From assembly GCA_964017065.1 (NCBI GenBank), contig OZ024789.1, forward strand, positions 8,312,191-8,376,190: 64,000 nucleotides of DNA, read 5' to 3'. The number at the start of each line of letters is the position of its first letter. Within the stretch, counting starts at the first letter, position 1. Below are positions 43,767 to 54,354 of the stretch, one piece after another. The position numbers and the translations under genes were made by a program. The notes under the pieces are model-generated. The model was not told where the DNA came from, made no database searches, and saw only the letters and a list, made by a program, of their open reading frames with translations. This DNA comes from Haliclona indistincta. Taxonomy: Eukaryota > Porifera > Demospongiae > Haplosclerida > Chalinidae.

Positions 43767-44629
43767 CCACGTGCATAATGCCCCTCACGGCCACAGCGAT
43801 GACAGATAACGGGTGATCTGGGTTCCTGATTAGTCCCTTGAACTCGGCGTGCTGGGCGTCCTGAATTACCACGCTCCCTGTCAAGTCGGGTCTCCAGCTT
43901 ATCCATCCGGTTGACAATGCTCTCCATAAGCGAGACTAGACGGGTACCATCTTGTCCTACAGAAGCCATGGAAATTTGCTCTGTGGGGCCTCCCTCAACA
44001 GCCGGTGGTGTGGTCTCGTCCGCAGAGGATAGTTGATTCACCGGGGCTGTTCCAACATTCTGTCGCACCTTCGACATACTTGGGGTAGCATACGATTCCA
44101 TTTCGAGAGTAGCAGTAACAGCCTCATCCAAGTTCTTAGGACGACTCTGCTTCACGCTGAAAGCGATGTGAGGATTAGTAATTTGCCCCAGGAAATGAGT
44201 TAGAGAAATTTGCTCCCTTGCATCGTCCGGAAGATTGGGATACGCACTATCAGCTAGTAGACGAATATCCTCGGCAAATTCAGGCCAACCCTCATTGCGT
44301 TGCTTACAGCGAGCTTGCAATTCAGCCAAATAGAGTTCTTTCTTCGAATCCGGCTCGAATCTTTTCTTGAGCCCCTTCATAGAACGTTCGTAGCTCGTCT
44401 TCGTTTCTTCCGAGAACCGTTGATAAGCTGTACGCGCTCTTCCAGTCAGTCGCACTCTCAACCACAACAACTTAGCTGCTTCTTCCCAACTGTTGACCGC
44501 TGCCACGTCCTCGAAGTGTGACTCCCATTGAGACCAACTGCCATCTCCAGAGAACGGCTCGGGTAGTACGAGAGGGCGAACAGCCATCATGCGGCAATGT
44601 AGCACTGAGCAGGCTAAGGAATAGGACAA
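43724..44629 (-). CDS. Gypsy gag
   Basis: 301 codons from the first ATG, or 288 from the MMAVRP methionine. Retrotransposon capsid region (WSQWESHFEDVAAVN ... LWLRVRLTGRARTAYQRF) and one zinc knuckle, CHRCGREGHYARGC, followed by a Gln run at the end. Forms the particle that packages the RNA. Confidence 0.9.
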   Translation of the reverse strand: MSYSLACSVLHCRMMAVRPLVLPEPFSGDGSWSQWESHFEDVAAVNSWEEAAKLLWLRVRLTGRARTAYQRFSEETKTSYERSMKGLKKRFEPDSKKELYLAELQARCKQRNEGWPEFAEDIRLLADSAYPNLPDDAREQISLTHFLGQITNPHIAFSVKQSRPKNLDEAVTATLEMESYATPSMSKVRQNVGTAPVNQLSSADETTPPAVEGGPTEQISMASVGQDGTRLVSLMESIVNRMDKLETRLDRERGNSGRPARRVQGTNQEPRSPVICHRCGREGHYARGCASRRQQQQQQGN

Positions 44630-44886
44630 AAAAAAAAAGGAAAAACAAAACTATAATGAAGACCGAACACTCGCCTTTGTGAGCCCTTAACAAGGGCACT
44701 TTCAACTCCAGTACTAAAGGTGCTCCCACCAATCCAGCTGCTGGACTCTGTCCCCACGGCCAACCTAGGGCGTCGGGGCTCCTGGACAGCCGGACGGAGA
44801 GGAACACCAGATGACGGTCGGTACCAAGGAGGCGGAAGCTCAGTTCGCTCGGCAAAGTAGCAGCCCTAGCTGTCACGAAGTTCAGC

Positions 44887-44905
44887 AATCCTGCCGACTA
44901 CGCCA
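44887..44905 (-). other. Primer binding site, tRNA-Ser
   Basis: The plus strand reads aatcctgccgactacgcca, equal to the 3' end of a eukaryotic tRNA-Ser including CCA; one base separates it from the 5' LTR. Confidence 0.8.
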
Positions 44906-44906
44906 A

Positions 44907-45087
44907 TGTAACGCGTGACAAAATGTACTGTTCAGGGCTGCACAGCAGCAAAGACTGATTCTTAGCAAAAGTACAGATTCAGATATACAGGTTTACTCAT
45001 GACGTACAAAACAATACAATTCATGTTCAGGGTTAAAACATACAGTCAACAACATGAGACCGTAGTACTAGTCTTGCTGGCGCTACA
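44907..45087 (-). repeat. 5' LTR of gypsy element
   Basis: 181 bp, same as 39527-39707. Confidence 0.95.
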
Positions 45088-45306
45088 TAATGAAGACTAT
45101 AAGAGCAGTTGCTTTGGGCATGAAAAGATGGCGTCTCGCCTGGAGGCACTAAGTACGGCACTGCCATATCTTCGCCGTACGGGCGTTTCAAGCTAATCGA
45201 ACGTTCTGAAGCTCTTTGCACGATTTGTGCGATTATAAAGAGACCTTCAGAAGCAAAAGAAACCAGGTCTAAGGTGGTAAACCAGAGTTCACGTGGTCAC
45301 CCGTTT

Positions 45307-45535
45307 GTTCATCTTCTTTCTTCTTCTTCTTCTTCTTCTTCTTCTTCTTCTTCTTCTTCTTCTTCTTCTCCTTCTCCTCCTCCTCCTCCTCCTCCTCCTC
45401 CTCCTCCTCCTCCTCCTCCTCCTCCTCCTCCTCCTCCTCCTCCTCCTCCTCCTCCTCCTCCTCCTCCTCCTCCTCCTCCTCCTCCTCCTCCTCCTTCTTC
45501 TTCTTCTTCTTCTTCTTCTTCTTCTTCTTCTCCAG
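45307..45535 (+). repeat. (TTC)n(TCC)n(TTC)n microsatellite
   Basis: A long polypyrimidine tract in repeat family E: TTC, then about 43 TCC units, then TTC. The inverted family copy has only a short remnant near 54885-54910. The poly-Pro/poly-Leu/poly-Glu frames here are artefacts. Confidence 0.95.
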
Positions 45536-46105
45536 CCAGCCTAGGGCCGTGGCGAGTGAGCTATTCAAGACAAAACCTACACAGAAACTACACTAGTCGT
45601 TGTGAGCAGTGCACCTGATATCTATTTAAGTCTAAAACACTAGCAGAAGCGAGTATTTCCAAGAAAACAGCGATTTTTGGTCATAACAGACTCCATTCCA
45701 TCATTCTGTTTGAACTCCGTTACTAGGTTACGCCTACTTGCGCACGGCCGTGTATGTAAATATTCTAATACAAGCGCACCTTAGTACAAATTGCTTGTAA
45801 CCGAGTGCCGTGCTGCCACTAGCAGTGTTCACAGCAGACAACGAGCAAATCTTCACTGTTACACTGGATTTGTCTGTTCAGGCTTGTAAGAATGCTAGCT
45901 TAAGCTTAGCTAATGTTGCATGGTACGTGTTGAATGCATGCAGTGCAGAGTCGATCGCCATGAGCGGCATGCAGCCAGCTGAAATAGTTCAAGAGGCTCT
46001 TTACACTGTATTAGCATAAGTGCCAACTAAGTCATTAATAAAAAAAGAAAAGAAACAAATAATAAAAAAAAAAAATAAAAATAAAAATAAAAAAAAAAAA
46101 AAAAA

Positions 46106-46391
46106 AAGTAATAAAAACATTTTAACCAAAATGCAAGAGATTTAGGGTTGGTACATTTATCGAAAAAGTATGGAAACAAGATTTTGAAATGAAAAGGATT
46201 GTAACAATAGCAGTGTAATGCTACCTCCCTAAATTAACTGCTTTCGATAGTTGTTGTTAATTTAATAGGGAGGTAGCATTACACTGCTATTGTTACAATC
46301 CTTTTCATTTCAAAATCTTGTTTCCATACTTTTTCGATAAATGTACCAACCCTAAATCTCTTGCATTTTGGTTAAAATGTTTTTATTACTT
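46106..46391. repeat. 286-bp near-perfect palindrome
   Basis: Arms of about 125 bp (aagtaataaaaacattttaa ... gtaatgctacctccct) are inverted around a loop of about 38 bp. Forms the end of repeat family E. Confidence 0.9.
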
Positions 46392-46687
46392 GTAGAAAGT
46401 ACGGTTGCGATTCGACTGCACAGGGCGGAGGAGAATAGTGATGTTCGATAAGTGGTCGAGGCAAGAAGAGAATCCGTCCTGGGAGAAAATGATTGCTGCC
46501 TTGAAGGACATGGGTGAAAATAACCTGGCATGTAAGCTGAGAGAGAAGTACCTGTACCAGCAGCAACCCCAAGACGCCGAGAGTCAGACCCCGGCTGACC
46601 AAACCGACTCGACGCCCACTATTGAAGACCTAGAAGCGTCACTGTCACATTCCTAACTTGATTAGGAGGCGGTGCTTGTAAAGTGAC

Positions 46688-49583
46688 ATGTCGACCTCGA
46701 TGTCGACCGAGCTTCTTGATACAGGCCTTCTTGTCCGAGAGCTGAAAGATGTGGAATGGGACACACTCGGAACGTACCTGGGACTCAGCCAAGGCGAGAT
46801 AAGAGAGATCGAACACGATCACCAAAACACAGCGCGGAGGAGAATAGTGATGTTCGATAAGTGGTCGAGGCAAGAAGAGGAACCGTCCTGGGAGAAGATG
46901 ATTTCTGCATTGAAGGACATGGGTGAAAATAACCTGGCGAGTAAGCTGAGAGAGAAGTACCTGTACCAGCAGGAACCCCAAGACGTTGAGAGTTCAACTG
47001 CTAAGCGTACAGAAGAAGACTGTCCTCAAACTGCGATGGTGATAAAGGTTGACAAGCATGATCAGGTCACTAGAGAGCTCGAAAGACTCGAGAAAAAGTA
47101 TCTCAGACTAGTGATTGATACACGAAAGACAATGGAAGCTGCAAATCTATCAGTGATAGAACTGGAGAGTTTCTCACAGTTCTATACTTGAATGAGGAAG
47201 TAACAACAGTGAAAGAGCTGTTTCAACTTATAAAACCGTTCTGTTTTCTGGACTATTCTTTACTTGAAACAGCTATTGAAGTTCTCATTGATCCAGCTCA
47301 TAGAGTAGTTAGTGATCTCAGTGAATATATTGAACAACTGACAAACTTCAAGAAATCCACCACCTTGAGAGATTTTATGGAAAGCATCGAAACAGCACAG
47401 AAATCGCTAACCACAGAAGAGGGAACTGGAGCAGCATGCACAGTCACTATCCGTCTTGTCGGTGGTTGGCTAGAAAAGACAATGGATGACTTGGACAAGC
47501 TACTGAAGGAGATATTTCAAGACAAGAGCTCGGTATACTGGCTCACATCAGAATAGTCAAAGGATCAATCATTGTGACATACCTCGCTCCACAATCAGAG
47601 ACTGATTCACTCATCAAGCTTGCTAAAACAAAGCTCTCATTCGTGCCCCAGGTTGGTGTGTGTGGACTACACATTGGACAGAGAACAATCATCAGTGAAG
47701 AAATAGACAATTTCTCATTTGAATCTTCTCTCATTAGAGCAGTTTATGATGATAATATCAATCTACTGACCTTCCTAATCAATATCAACACTAGTCCAGA
47801 TGCCCAGGCTGCTAATGATCACAGTAGAGAGACTGCTTTGATGTATGGTAGTTATTATGGTCGAGACAAAGCTGTTAGTATTCTTCTACAAGCCAATGCC
47901 AATCCTAACCTTCAGACTGATGATGGTGTTACACCTCTTTTCAGGGCAGTACAGAAAGGGCACTCTGACATTGTTAGTATTCTTCTTCAAGCCAATGCCA
48001 ATCCTAACCTTCAGTGTGATAATGGTACTACACCTCTTTTCGTTGCAGCACAGAATGGGCACTCTGACATTGTTAGTATTCTTCCTCAAGCCAATGCCAA
48101 TCCTAACGTTCAGCGTGGTACTACACCTCTTTTCGTTGCAGCACAGAATGGGCACTCTGACATTGTTAGTATTCTTCTTCAAGCCAATGCCAATCCTAAC
48201 CTTCAGTGTGTTTATGGTGCTACACCTCTTTTCATTGCAGCACAGGAAGGGCACTCTGGCATTGTTAGTATTCTTCTTCAAGCCAATGCCAATCCTAACC
48301 TTCAGTGTGATAATGGTACTACACCTCTTTTCATGGCAGCACAGGAGGGGCACTCTGACATTGTTAGTATTCTTCTTCAAGCCAATGCCAATCCTAACCT
48401 TCAGTGTGATAATGTTAGTACACCTCTTTTCATGGCAGCACAGGAGGGGCACTCTGACATTGTTAGTATTCTTCTTCAAGCCAATGCCAATCCTAACCTT
48501 CAGCATGATGATGGTACTACACCTCTTTTCGTTGCAGCACAGGATGGGCACTCTGACATTGTTAGTATTCTTCTTCAAGCCAATGCCAATCTTAACCTTC
48601 AGTGTGTTTATGGTGCTACACCTCTTTTCGTAGCAGCACAGGAAGGGCACTCTGGCATTGTTAGTATTCTTCTCCAAGCCAATGCCAGTCCTAACCTTCA
48701 GAAAGTTAATGGTTCTACACCTCTTTTCATTGCAGCACAGGAAGGGCACTCAGACATAGTTAGTATTCTTCTTCAAGCCAATACTAATCCTAATCTTCAG
48801 CGTGATGATGGTACTACACCTCTTTTCATAGCAGCACAGAATGGGTACTCCGACATTGTTAGTATTCTTCTTCAAGCCAATGCCAAACCTAACCTTCAGC
48901 TTGATGATGGTACTACACCTCTTTTCATAGCAGCACAGAATGGGTACTCCGACATTGTTAGTATTTTTCTTCAAGCCAATGCCAATCCTAATCTTCAGTG
49001 CGATGATTGTGCTACTCCTCTTCTCATAGCAGCACTGAAAGGGCACACAGGCATTGTTAGTATTCTTCTTCAAGCCAATGCCAATCCTAACCTTCAGCGT
49101 GATGATGGTACTACACCTCTTATGATGGCATGCTACGAAATGCATCCTAAAATTGTTCAGCTACTATTGTCAAGCAAAGTTGATCCTAATCTAAAAAACT
49201 CTAATGGTTCAACTGCTCTTATGTTTGCTTGTTATGTTGGATGCTTGGACTCTACTGAGCTGCTCTTGATGTCTGGTGCTGACCCCAGCATAGTGGTACC
49301 AGAAGGACTAACTGCTCTTGACGTGGCAGCTTCTTTAGGTCATGATGACATTGTTGACTTGATTCAGGCAGTAAAACTTAGTCAGTCCTCAACCACCTCA
49401 CCTGCTCTCACAGCTACAGAGATTTCATCTAGTGTAGACAACAAGACTATGGCAATTCTTAACAAGGCTATGGAGGACATGCTTGTTACCAAAGCAGAGT
49501 CTTATATTTCTACCTATTACAAGAAATTCAAGAGAACTCTTCCATCAAAATATGGTCAAGAATGTGTACAAACCATTATCTGA
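46688..49583 (+). pseudogene. DD-ANK3, two frameshifts
   Basis: Starts MSTSMSTELLDTG. Death domain residues about 12-92, then middle region. Two 2-nt insertions break the frame: at 47183-47186 (tcTATActtg; siblings have ctacttg) and at 47534-47537 (ggTATActgg; siblings ggtactgg). After them the ankyrin part (47574-49583, about 18 units, e.g. DDGTTPLFIAAQNGYSDIVS) and the tail are open to TGA. Upstream, the only separation from the DD-only ORF is 32 bp. A tail-only product would need an internal start. The repeats are otherwise intact, so inactivation appears recent. Confidence 0.85.
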
Positions 49584-49848
49584 TTCATGCACATAATTAT
49601 TATACTTTACTTCTGTATCTTTACATATTACGTTTTAAAAATTAATGCAGTTTTGAATTAAGCTGGTTTGCTGATTGCTTTATACCGATTTGTTTCATTA
49701 ATGAAGTTTATTCACTAAAATGCCTAATTATTGACAGTTTCAAGGAGTCGTGACAGATAGAATTATTATTGCAGAAGTTTGGACTGTATATCTGTTTGTT
49801 ATGAGATGTGTTGTGTTACTGCAGTTTTATTACTTGTTGCTTATCTTG

Positions 49849-51554
49849 ACAAAACAGCTCAAGGTAACCACCAGTGTAGCTTACTACAAGGTACAACTTT
49901 ACTTACATCTAGTTCAAATTGGAAAATAACACGTCAAATTTCTTCAGCTTCAAAACCATGGACAAATTAAAATTACTTCATATACAGTGCTGTTTTACAT
50001 GTACATGAATCAATTTGTGATAATTTGTACTTTTTTCGTCAGAATTGTGCTTTGTCTTATAAACAAAACTTACCTTCCATTAGCACCCTTGCATGATGGC
50101 TATACATACAAGTGATACAGAATGTTCCTTGTACAGGGTTGGTGACCCAACCAGTGATGCTCACCAGTCATCATTCTACTCACGGATGGACTTTGATGGG
50201 CAACTAGAGCACGGAATATTCTTCTCAAGTCAGTCACAATAACAAGGACGGTATCATCGTTGATCAACACAATGTCCTAGCATTGTCCTGTTACTACATG
50301 TGTATATGCAGTGGATTTTATACCTCAGTAGGCGGCATACAGTAGTTCATTTGTTTAGGTAGATATGTGTCGTGAAGGACAATAATATAATGGAACACAC
50401 ATGCACATGAATGATGTTAAATGTTGCTTGAAGCTACATGTAGAGCCATGAAAATCCACAGTTTCACAGAAATCACTCTTGTTCATTCTCTCGCAGGGTT
50501 CAAGGGATCGTGAATCGGATACTGACAGCTGTGTCCAGCAGCTGATAATCACGAGGCACAGCTCAGCTACTAGCACAACCACACACAGGTACATTCTAAT
50601 ATAGTAACTAGCAACAGTATAATTATAGTATACTACATTGTATGTAAATCATTTTCTAAATCATTTGATATTATGTGTGTTGTATGATTGGTGACTGATC
50701 TTGCCTTAGTCCAAAGGGCACGGTTTCGTCCAAAACACAGCTCTAAAATATGGCTTGGTTTCATGTATATGGAGTTATGTTTTGAGTAATATTTATGCAT
50801 GTATACTTTTGATGATCTGTTTGTTACTGTCAGGAGCTGATTGTGCTAGTCTTCTACTGGAGTGGGATGGGTTTGTTAGCTACATTGAATGCTGGACTTA
50901 CAGCGACTTTCATGTTCAGAACAAGACAATGATGAGTAAGTGGAACTCTTAGTGGTTCCCATCTTGTTCTTATCTATCTTTCTATCTCTACATGGCAGTG
51001 AGCAACAAGCTTTATCTCAAGAGGTATTAGAATACCAGTTCATTGGTGATCTCACAAAACAGTACTCTCATGTTCTAGGTCAGCACACATTCAAGATAGT
51101 GATGCATGTATTGTATACTACATGTAGTACTCAGTTGTTTATAAAGAGAAACGTCTAATATCAAAATGCATGGAATTGCGCACAAAAATGGGGCAGGACA
51201 GGTATGATAATGAAACGAATCTGTCATAAAACGTGTGCCAGATTGACTGTCTTGATTTGTTCCTCTTTACAGCTAATATCGACTCTTCATTATTACTTGA
51301 AATTTGTAGCTAAGTGCCTCATCAAACAAAATATAGAATTGTTGTAACTGTACATGTATTATCTCTGGAATGTTTAGCTTTGGAATTAGCTTTTTACGCT
51401 TTGGTATAGGCTATTTACAGGATGATGCCTTCTGCAGATGTGGTGTACTGTCATAGAGAATGATGCGATGGAGGACTTGTCTAAACCAGGAGCTGCTGTA
51501 AACTAGAAGATGGGGTCTGTTTCATGTGTGTGTGCGCGCGTGTGCGTGTTTGTG

Positions 51555-51602
<48 letters not shown>

Positions 51603-53857
51603 ACTTGTTTTTATTTCCTTGTTATCATACTTTGTAGTGTATTTTGCATGTGAGCTGTCTACAAATTTAATGTGTATAATTATGTTACGACCTGATTCAC
51701 AACCTGACCCGTTTCGAAGCCGGCTGCCGGTTTTGAAACCAGTTAACCCAGTTTACAACCACATAACTCAGTTGGCCTGTTTTAAAACCGTTAACGCTTC
51801 AATGTTTCAGGGTGCCCACCTGCATGCTAGATCGACAGAACCTACATAGCTATAATAGCAGGAGAGCCGTCACGGTTATAGCTCAGTGCAGCACTGCAAG
51901 ACTGAAAAGTGTCAGCGGCGACGTTTTAGAGCATCATGTGCTACTATTCATCGACTGGAGCGTCGTTGTAGAGCGGTCGTTCAGCAACGCAGCGCAGCAA
52001 GAATGTTCTGTGCATGCTACAGTTGTTTTTAACAAAAATGCACCATTGGTGCGGATTATACCTCGGTGGATATTATTATTTAATTTTGCAAGTTTCTATA
52101 ACAGAGCAATGCTATAACATGACCGAGTCAGTAGGATTCATATTCAGCTGCCAACATTCAAATAGCACAAGCAGAAGCAATACAGCTATTTTAGTTATGC
52201 AATCAGAAGCCAAACAGTGCTAAGTAATATTAATTTAAATTTAACTGGGTGTGCCTACAATGGCAGTAGCCTGCCGGGTTCTGGTTATAAGTAGCTTCCT
52301 CGCGCAGTTTCTACGGACCTGCGCTGCCATCCTGTAGTATAAATCGAACTTACAAGCTACTAGGCAGTCTGCTGTGGGTAGTTTGTTTCCAGAGAAGTCC
52401 TGATCGTCAGCAAAAGCCATCTAGGTGAGCAAAACCACTCCATAACTCTGAAACAAAGCTTTGCATCGAACTTTCGCAAGTTCAAAACCGAGATACTATC
52501 AAGTTCTACCTGCATTGCAAGTTTCAGAGCTTACCTTTCAGCGTGCGCTGCAAAAATAGTGTAACAGACAGACAGACAACGCGATTATAGTATGTCTCGT
52601 GGCTCCGCCCACCGAGTCATAATCAAACTGCACTAAAATCCATAGAAACACGTCACAGCTTCTTCTTCACACAGAACAATCTGCACATGGAAGCAAATTA
52701 CAATATGCAATGTATATGGACACTCTTGCCTCGCTATAGAGTACAGGTTACATTAGTAGTCTATGACACGCGCACACTTAACTTGAGCGTTAAGCACGCA
52801 CGTTAATCCGGCTTTGAATCCGCGCACAGCTAACCCGCTTCGAAACCGGTCAACTGGTATTCGAAACGGGTCGAAGGCTGTGAATCAGGTCGTAACATAT
52901 ATACTATGCCAATCAGGTAACACGTCAGCTACTCCACTCATCTGTGTTCATGTCACTGACCTGGCGAGACAGCCTCTCTGTCAGAAGATGTGCTGCTATT
53001 GCAGCCGCCATTATTGAAAAGGTTTATTTAAACGGTGACTGCTAAGGTACGATTGCTTATGGCTCTTACAGACTGCATTTGATCAAGATTTGTTCAAGCA
53101 ATTATTAGAGCAAGTTCTGCTAGTAAGTACTAAGTAACATTTCGTGTGAAAGACACTGAGTTATCTGTGTGTTACTGGTCTCTAGTCACTTCAGATCCAT
53201 GGAGCTGATGAGTCCATTAAACCACTCTTACTGGGACTAGCTCTACAGCTATATGAAGTGATGGTTAGTCAGACAATACCGATTTGTGATCGCATACTTG
53301 TAGCTTGTACGATATTGTGGCGACAGAAACTTAACCCCTATAGTGGTAGTCTGTTAGGTCTTGTTTCTATGCAGCTTCCCAATTGTCCTCAAGTAGTCTC
53401 ACTCCTCGCTGATCTTCCTGGCTGCAATCAAAAGAGAGTACTGGTAAGTAATGGTCGTCTCAATAGCCTGCTCTTGAGTCTTGCTCTAGGGTTTCAACAA
53501 TGGTGTTCTGTCCGGCAATAACAAACCACACACTGTGAAACCCACCAAGCTAGCCAAGTGGAGGAGAGACGAGTTCAAGAAATTGCTGTCAGGAATTATT
53601 GGAGTAAGTATACTGTACACATGTTGTAGAAACACATTGTACACATGAGAATCATGCAGTTTGTCAACTACATGTATCTAGCACACCTACTCATTTACCC
53701 TTTCTTTTCTTTATCTTAGAAGCCGATTGGTCAGTTGCATAGAAAGCCACCTCCTGTTCTCGACTTGCCTGATCTTGTTGTGAAGAAAGCTATAAGAAAA
53801 ACAGACAAATCAACCACAGACACACCTCTAAACCTCTCCTTACTCTTCTCTGATTAA
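49849..53857 (+). pseudogene. XPO5: Exportin-5 copy 4, pseudogene
   Basis: Retains the last 15 nt of e2 (to 49863), e3 50137-50228 (extra G), e4 50497-50544 (donor GT changed to AT), fused e5/e17 50834-50935, e18 50999-51078, a shrunken e19 51438-51514, e20 52917-53021, e21 53072-53122, e22 53186-53263, e23 53375-53443, e24 53490-53603, e25 53720-53857 (CAA to TAA three codons early). It shares the e5/e17 junction, the extra G in e3 and the e4 loss with copy 3. A 1213-bp element sits in the e19-e20 intron. The exons from e20 on are still open. Confidence 0.88.
51684..52896. mobile_element. Inverted-repeat DNA element, 1213 bp
   Basis: gttacgacctgattcaca / tgtgaatcaggtcgtaac ends, with subterminal gacccgtttcgaa and ttcgaaacgggtc. 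The empty site is visible in copy 3 (34755-34762). ORFs inside (e.g. 51812-52117) have no recognisable product. Confidence 0.8.
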
Positions 53858-54064
53858 TCTTCATAGTACATAGGTTATACAGCTAATAACCAAACCAAAT
53901 TATTATTTATTGTGTTTATGCATTAAAGTAATGATATTCATAGTTTTATTTGAAGTAGGATTAGCAGGGTGGAACTCGTAAAGTACGGTACTCTGATCAA
54001 TCTTCATAGCACACTAGAGTACTTTATAACTGCTGCTTTTCTAATAACCCACACCACATAATTT
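53858..54064 (+). other. Second copy of the XPO5-to-DD-ANK spacer
   Basis: The spacer runs to ctcgtaaagta near 53987, where a DD-ANK start is expected, then jumps back to tctgatcaatcttcatagca, the end of XPO5 e25, at about 53994. A scar of unequal recombination between module copies. Confidence 0.6.
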
Positions 54065-54354
54065 ACAAGTAATAAAAACATTTTAACCAAAATGCAAGAG
54101 ATTTAGGGTTGGTACATTTATCGAAAAAGTATGGAAACAAGATTTTGAAATGAATAGGATTGTAACAATAGCAGTGTAATGATACCTCCCTATTAAATTA
54201 ACCACACTATCAAAAGCAGTTAATTTAGGGAGGTATCATTACACTGCTATTGTTACAATCCTTTTCATTTCAAAATCTTGTTTCCATACTTTTTCGATAA
54301 ATGTACCAACCCTAAATCTCTTGCATTTTGGTTAAAATGTTTTTTATTACTTGT
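54065..54354. repeat. 290-bp near-perfect palindrome
   Basis: Same palindrome as 46106-46391 in the inverted family-E copy; the loop is in inverted orientation, as expected. Confidence 0.9.

Larger units (their letters stand above)
39527..45087 (-). mobile_element. Ty3/gypsy LTR retrotransposon, complete structure
   Basis: 5561 bp on the minus strand. Two 181-bp LTRs (TGTAGCGCC...CGTTACA read on the minus strand) compare as identical; TAAT duplication at 39523-39526 and 45088-45091. Order LTR-PBS-gag-pro-RT-RNaseH-integrase-PPT-LTR is that of Ty3/gypsy. Pol is broken by a small inversion at 41810-41911. No envelope gene and no chromodomain; the integrase tail has a GPY-type motif and a basic, proline-rich end. 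Confidence 0.95.
39374..46391 (+). repeat. Repeat family E, full copy, interrupted by gypsy element
   Basis: Parts 39374-39526 and 45092-46391 join across the gypsy insertion (TAAT duplication). Compared with the inverted copy at 54065-55686, it runs from ggcatatttagggttgggcg, through aagatggcggctac and a (TTC)n/(TCC)n tract, to a terminal 286-bp palindrome. No protein is evident; the AAGATGGCGGC motif resembles a YY1/initiator site. Confidence 0.65.
35985..46418. mobile_element. 10.4-kb nested insertion with 20-bp TIRs
   Basis: Exact 20-bp inverted ends, CAGTCGAATCGCAACCGTAC at 35985-36004 and its complement at 46399-46418, flanked by CACA on both sides. The interior holds other repeats: a foldback element, three pieces of one repeat family, a Ty3/gypsy element and a long palindrome. 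No transposase of its own is recognisable; the stretch 35985-36260 is unique. Confidence 0.7.
35853..46655 (+). pseudogene. DD-only ORF (3a), split by a 10.4-kb insertion
   Basis: The first half, 35853-35984 (44 codons), ends inside the Death domain at DHQNT; the second half, 46423-46655, resumes with GRRRIVMFDKWSRQEENPSW and ends in a stop after DLEASLSHS. Removing the insertion and one CACA duplication rejoins them exactly in frame, giving a short protein of about 122 residues: a Death domain and a linker with no ankyrin units. It ends 32 bp before the start of DD-ANK3, so it looks like a tandem duplicate of the 5' end of DD-ANK3. Broken as it stands. Confidence 0.75.

Noticed and set aside
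45269..45618. Poly-Pro, poly-Leu and poly-Glu/Lys frames
   Set aside because: Translations of (TTC)n(TCC)n in a non-coding repeat.
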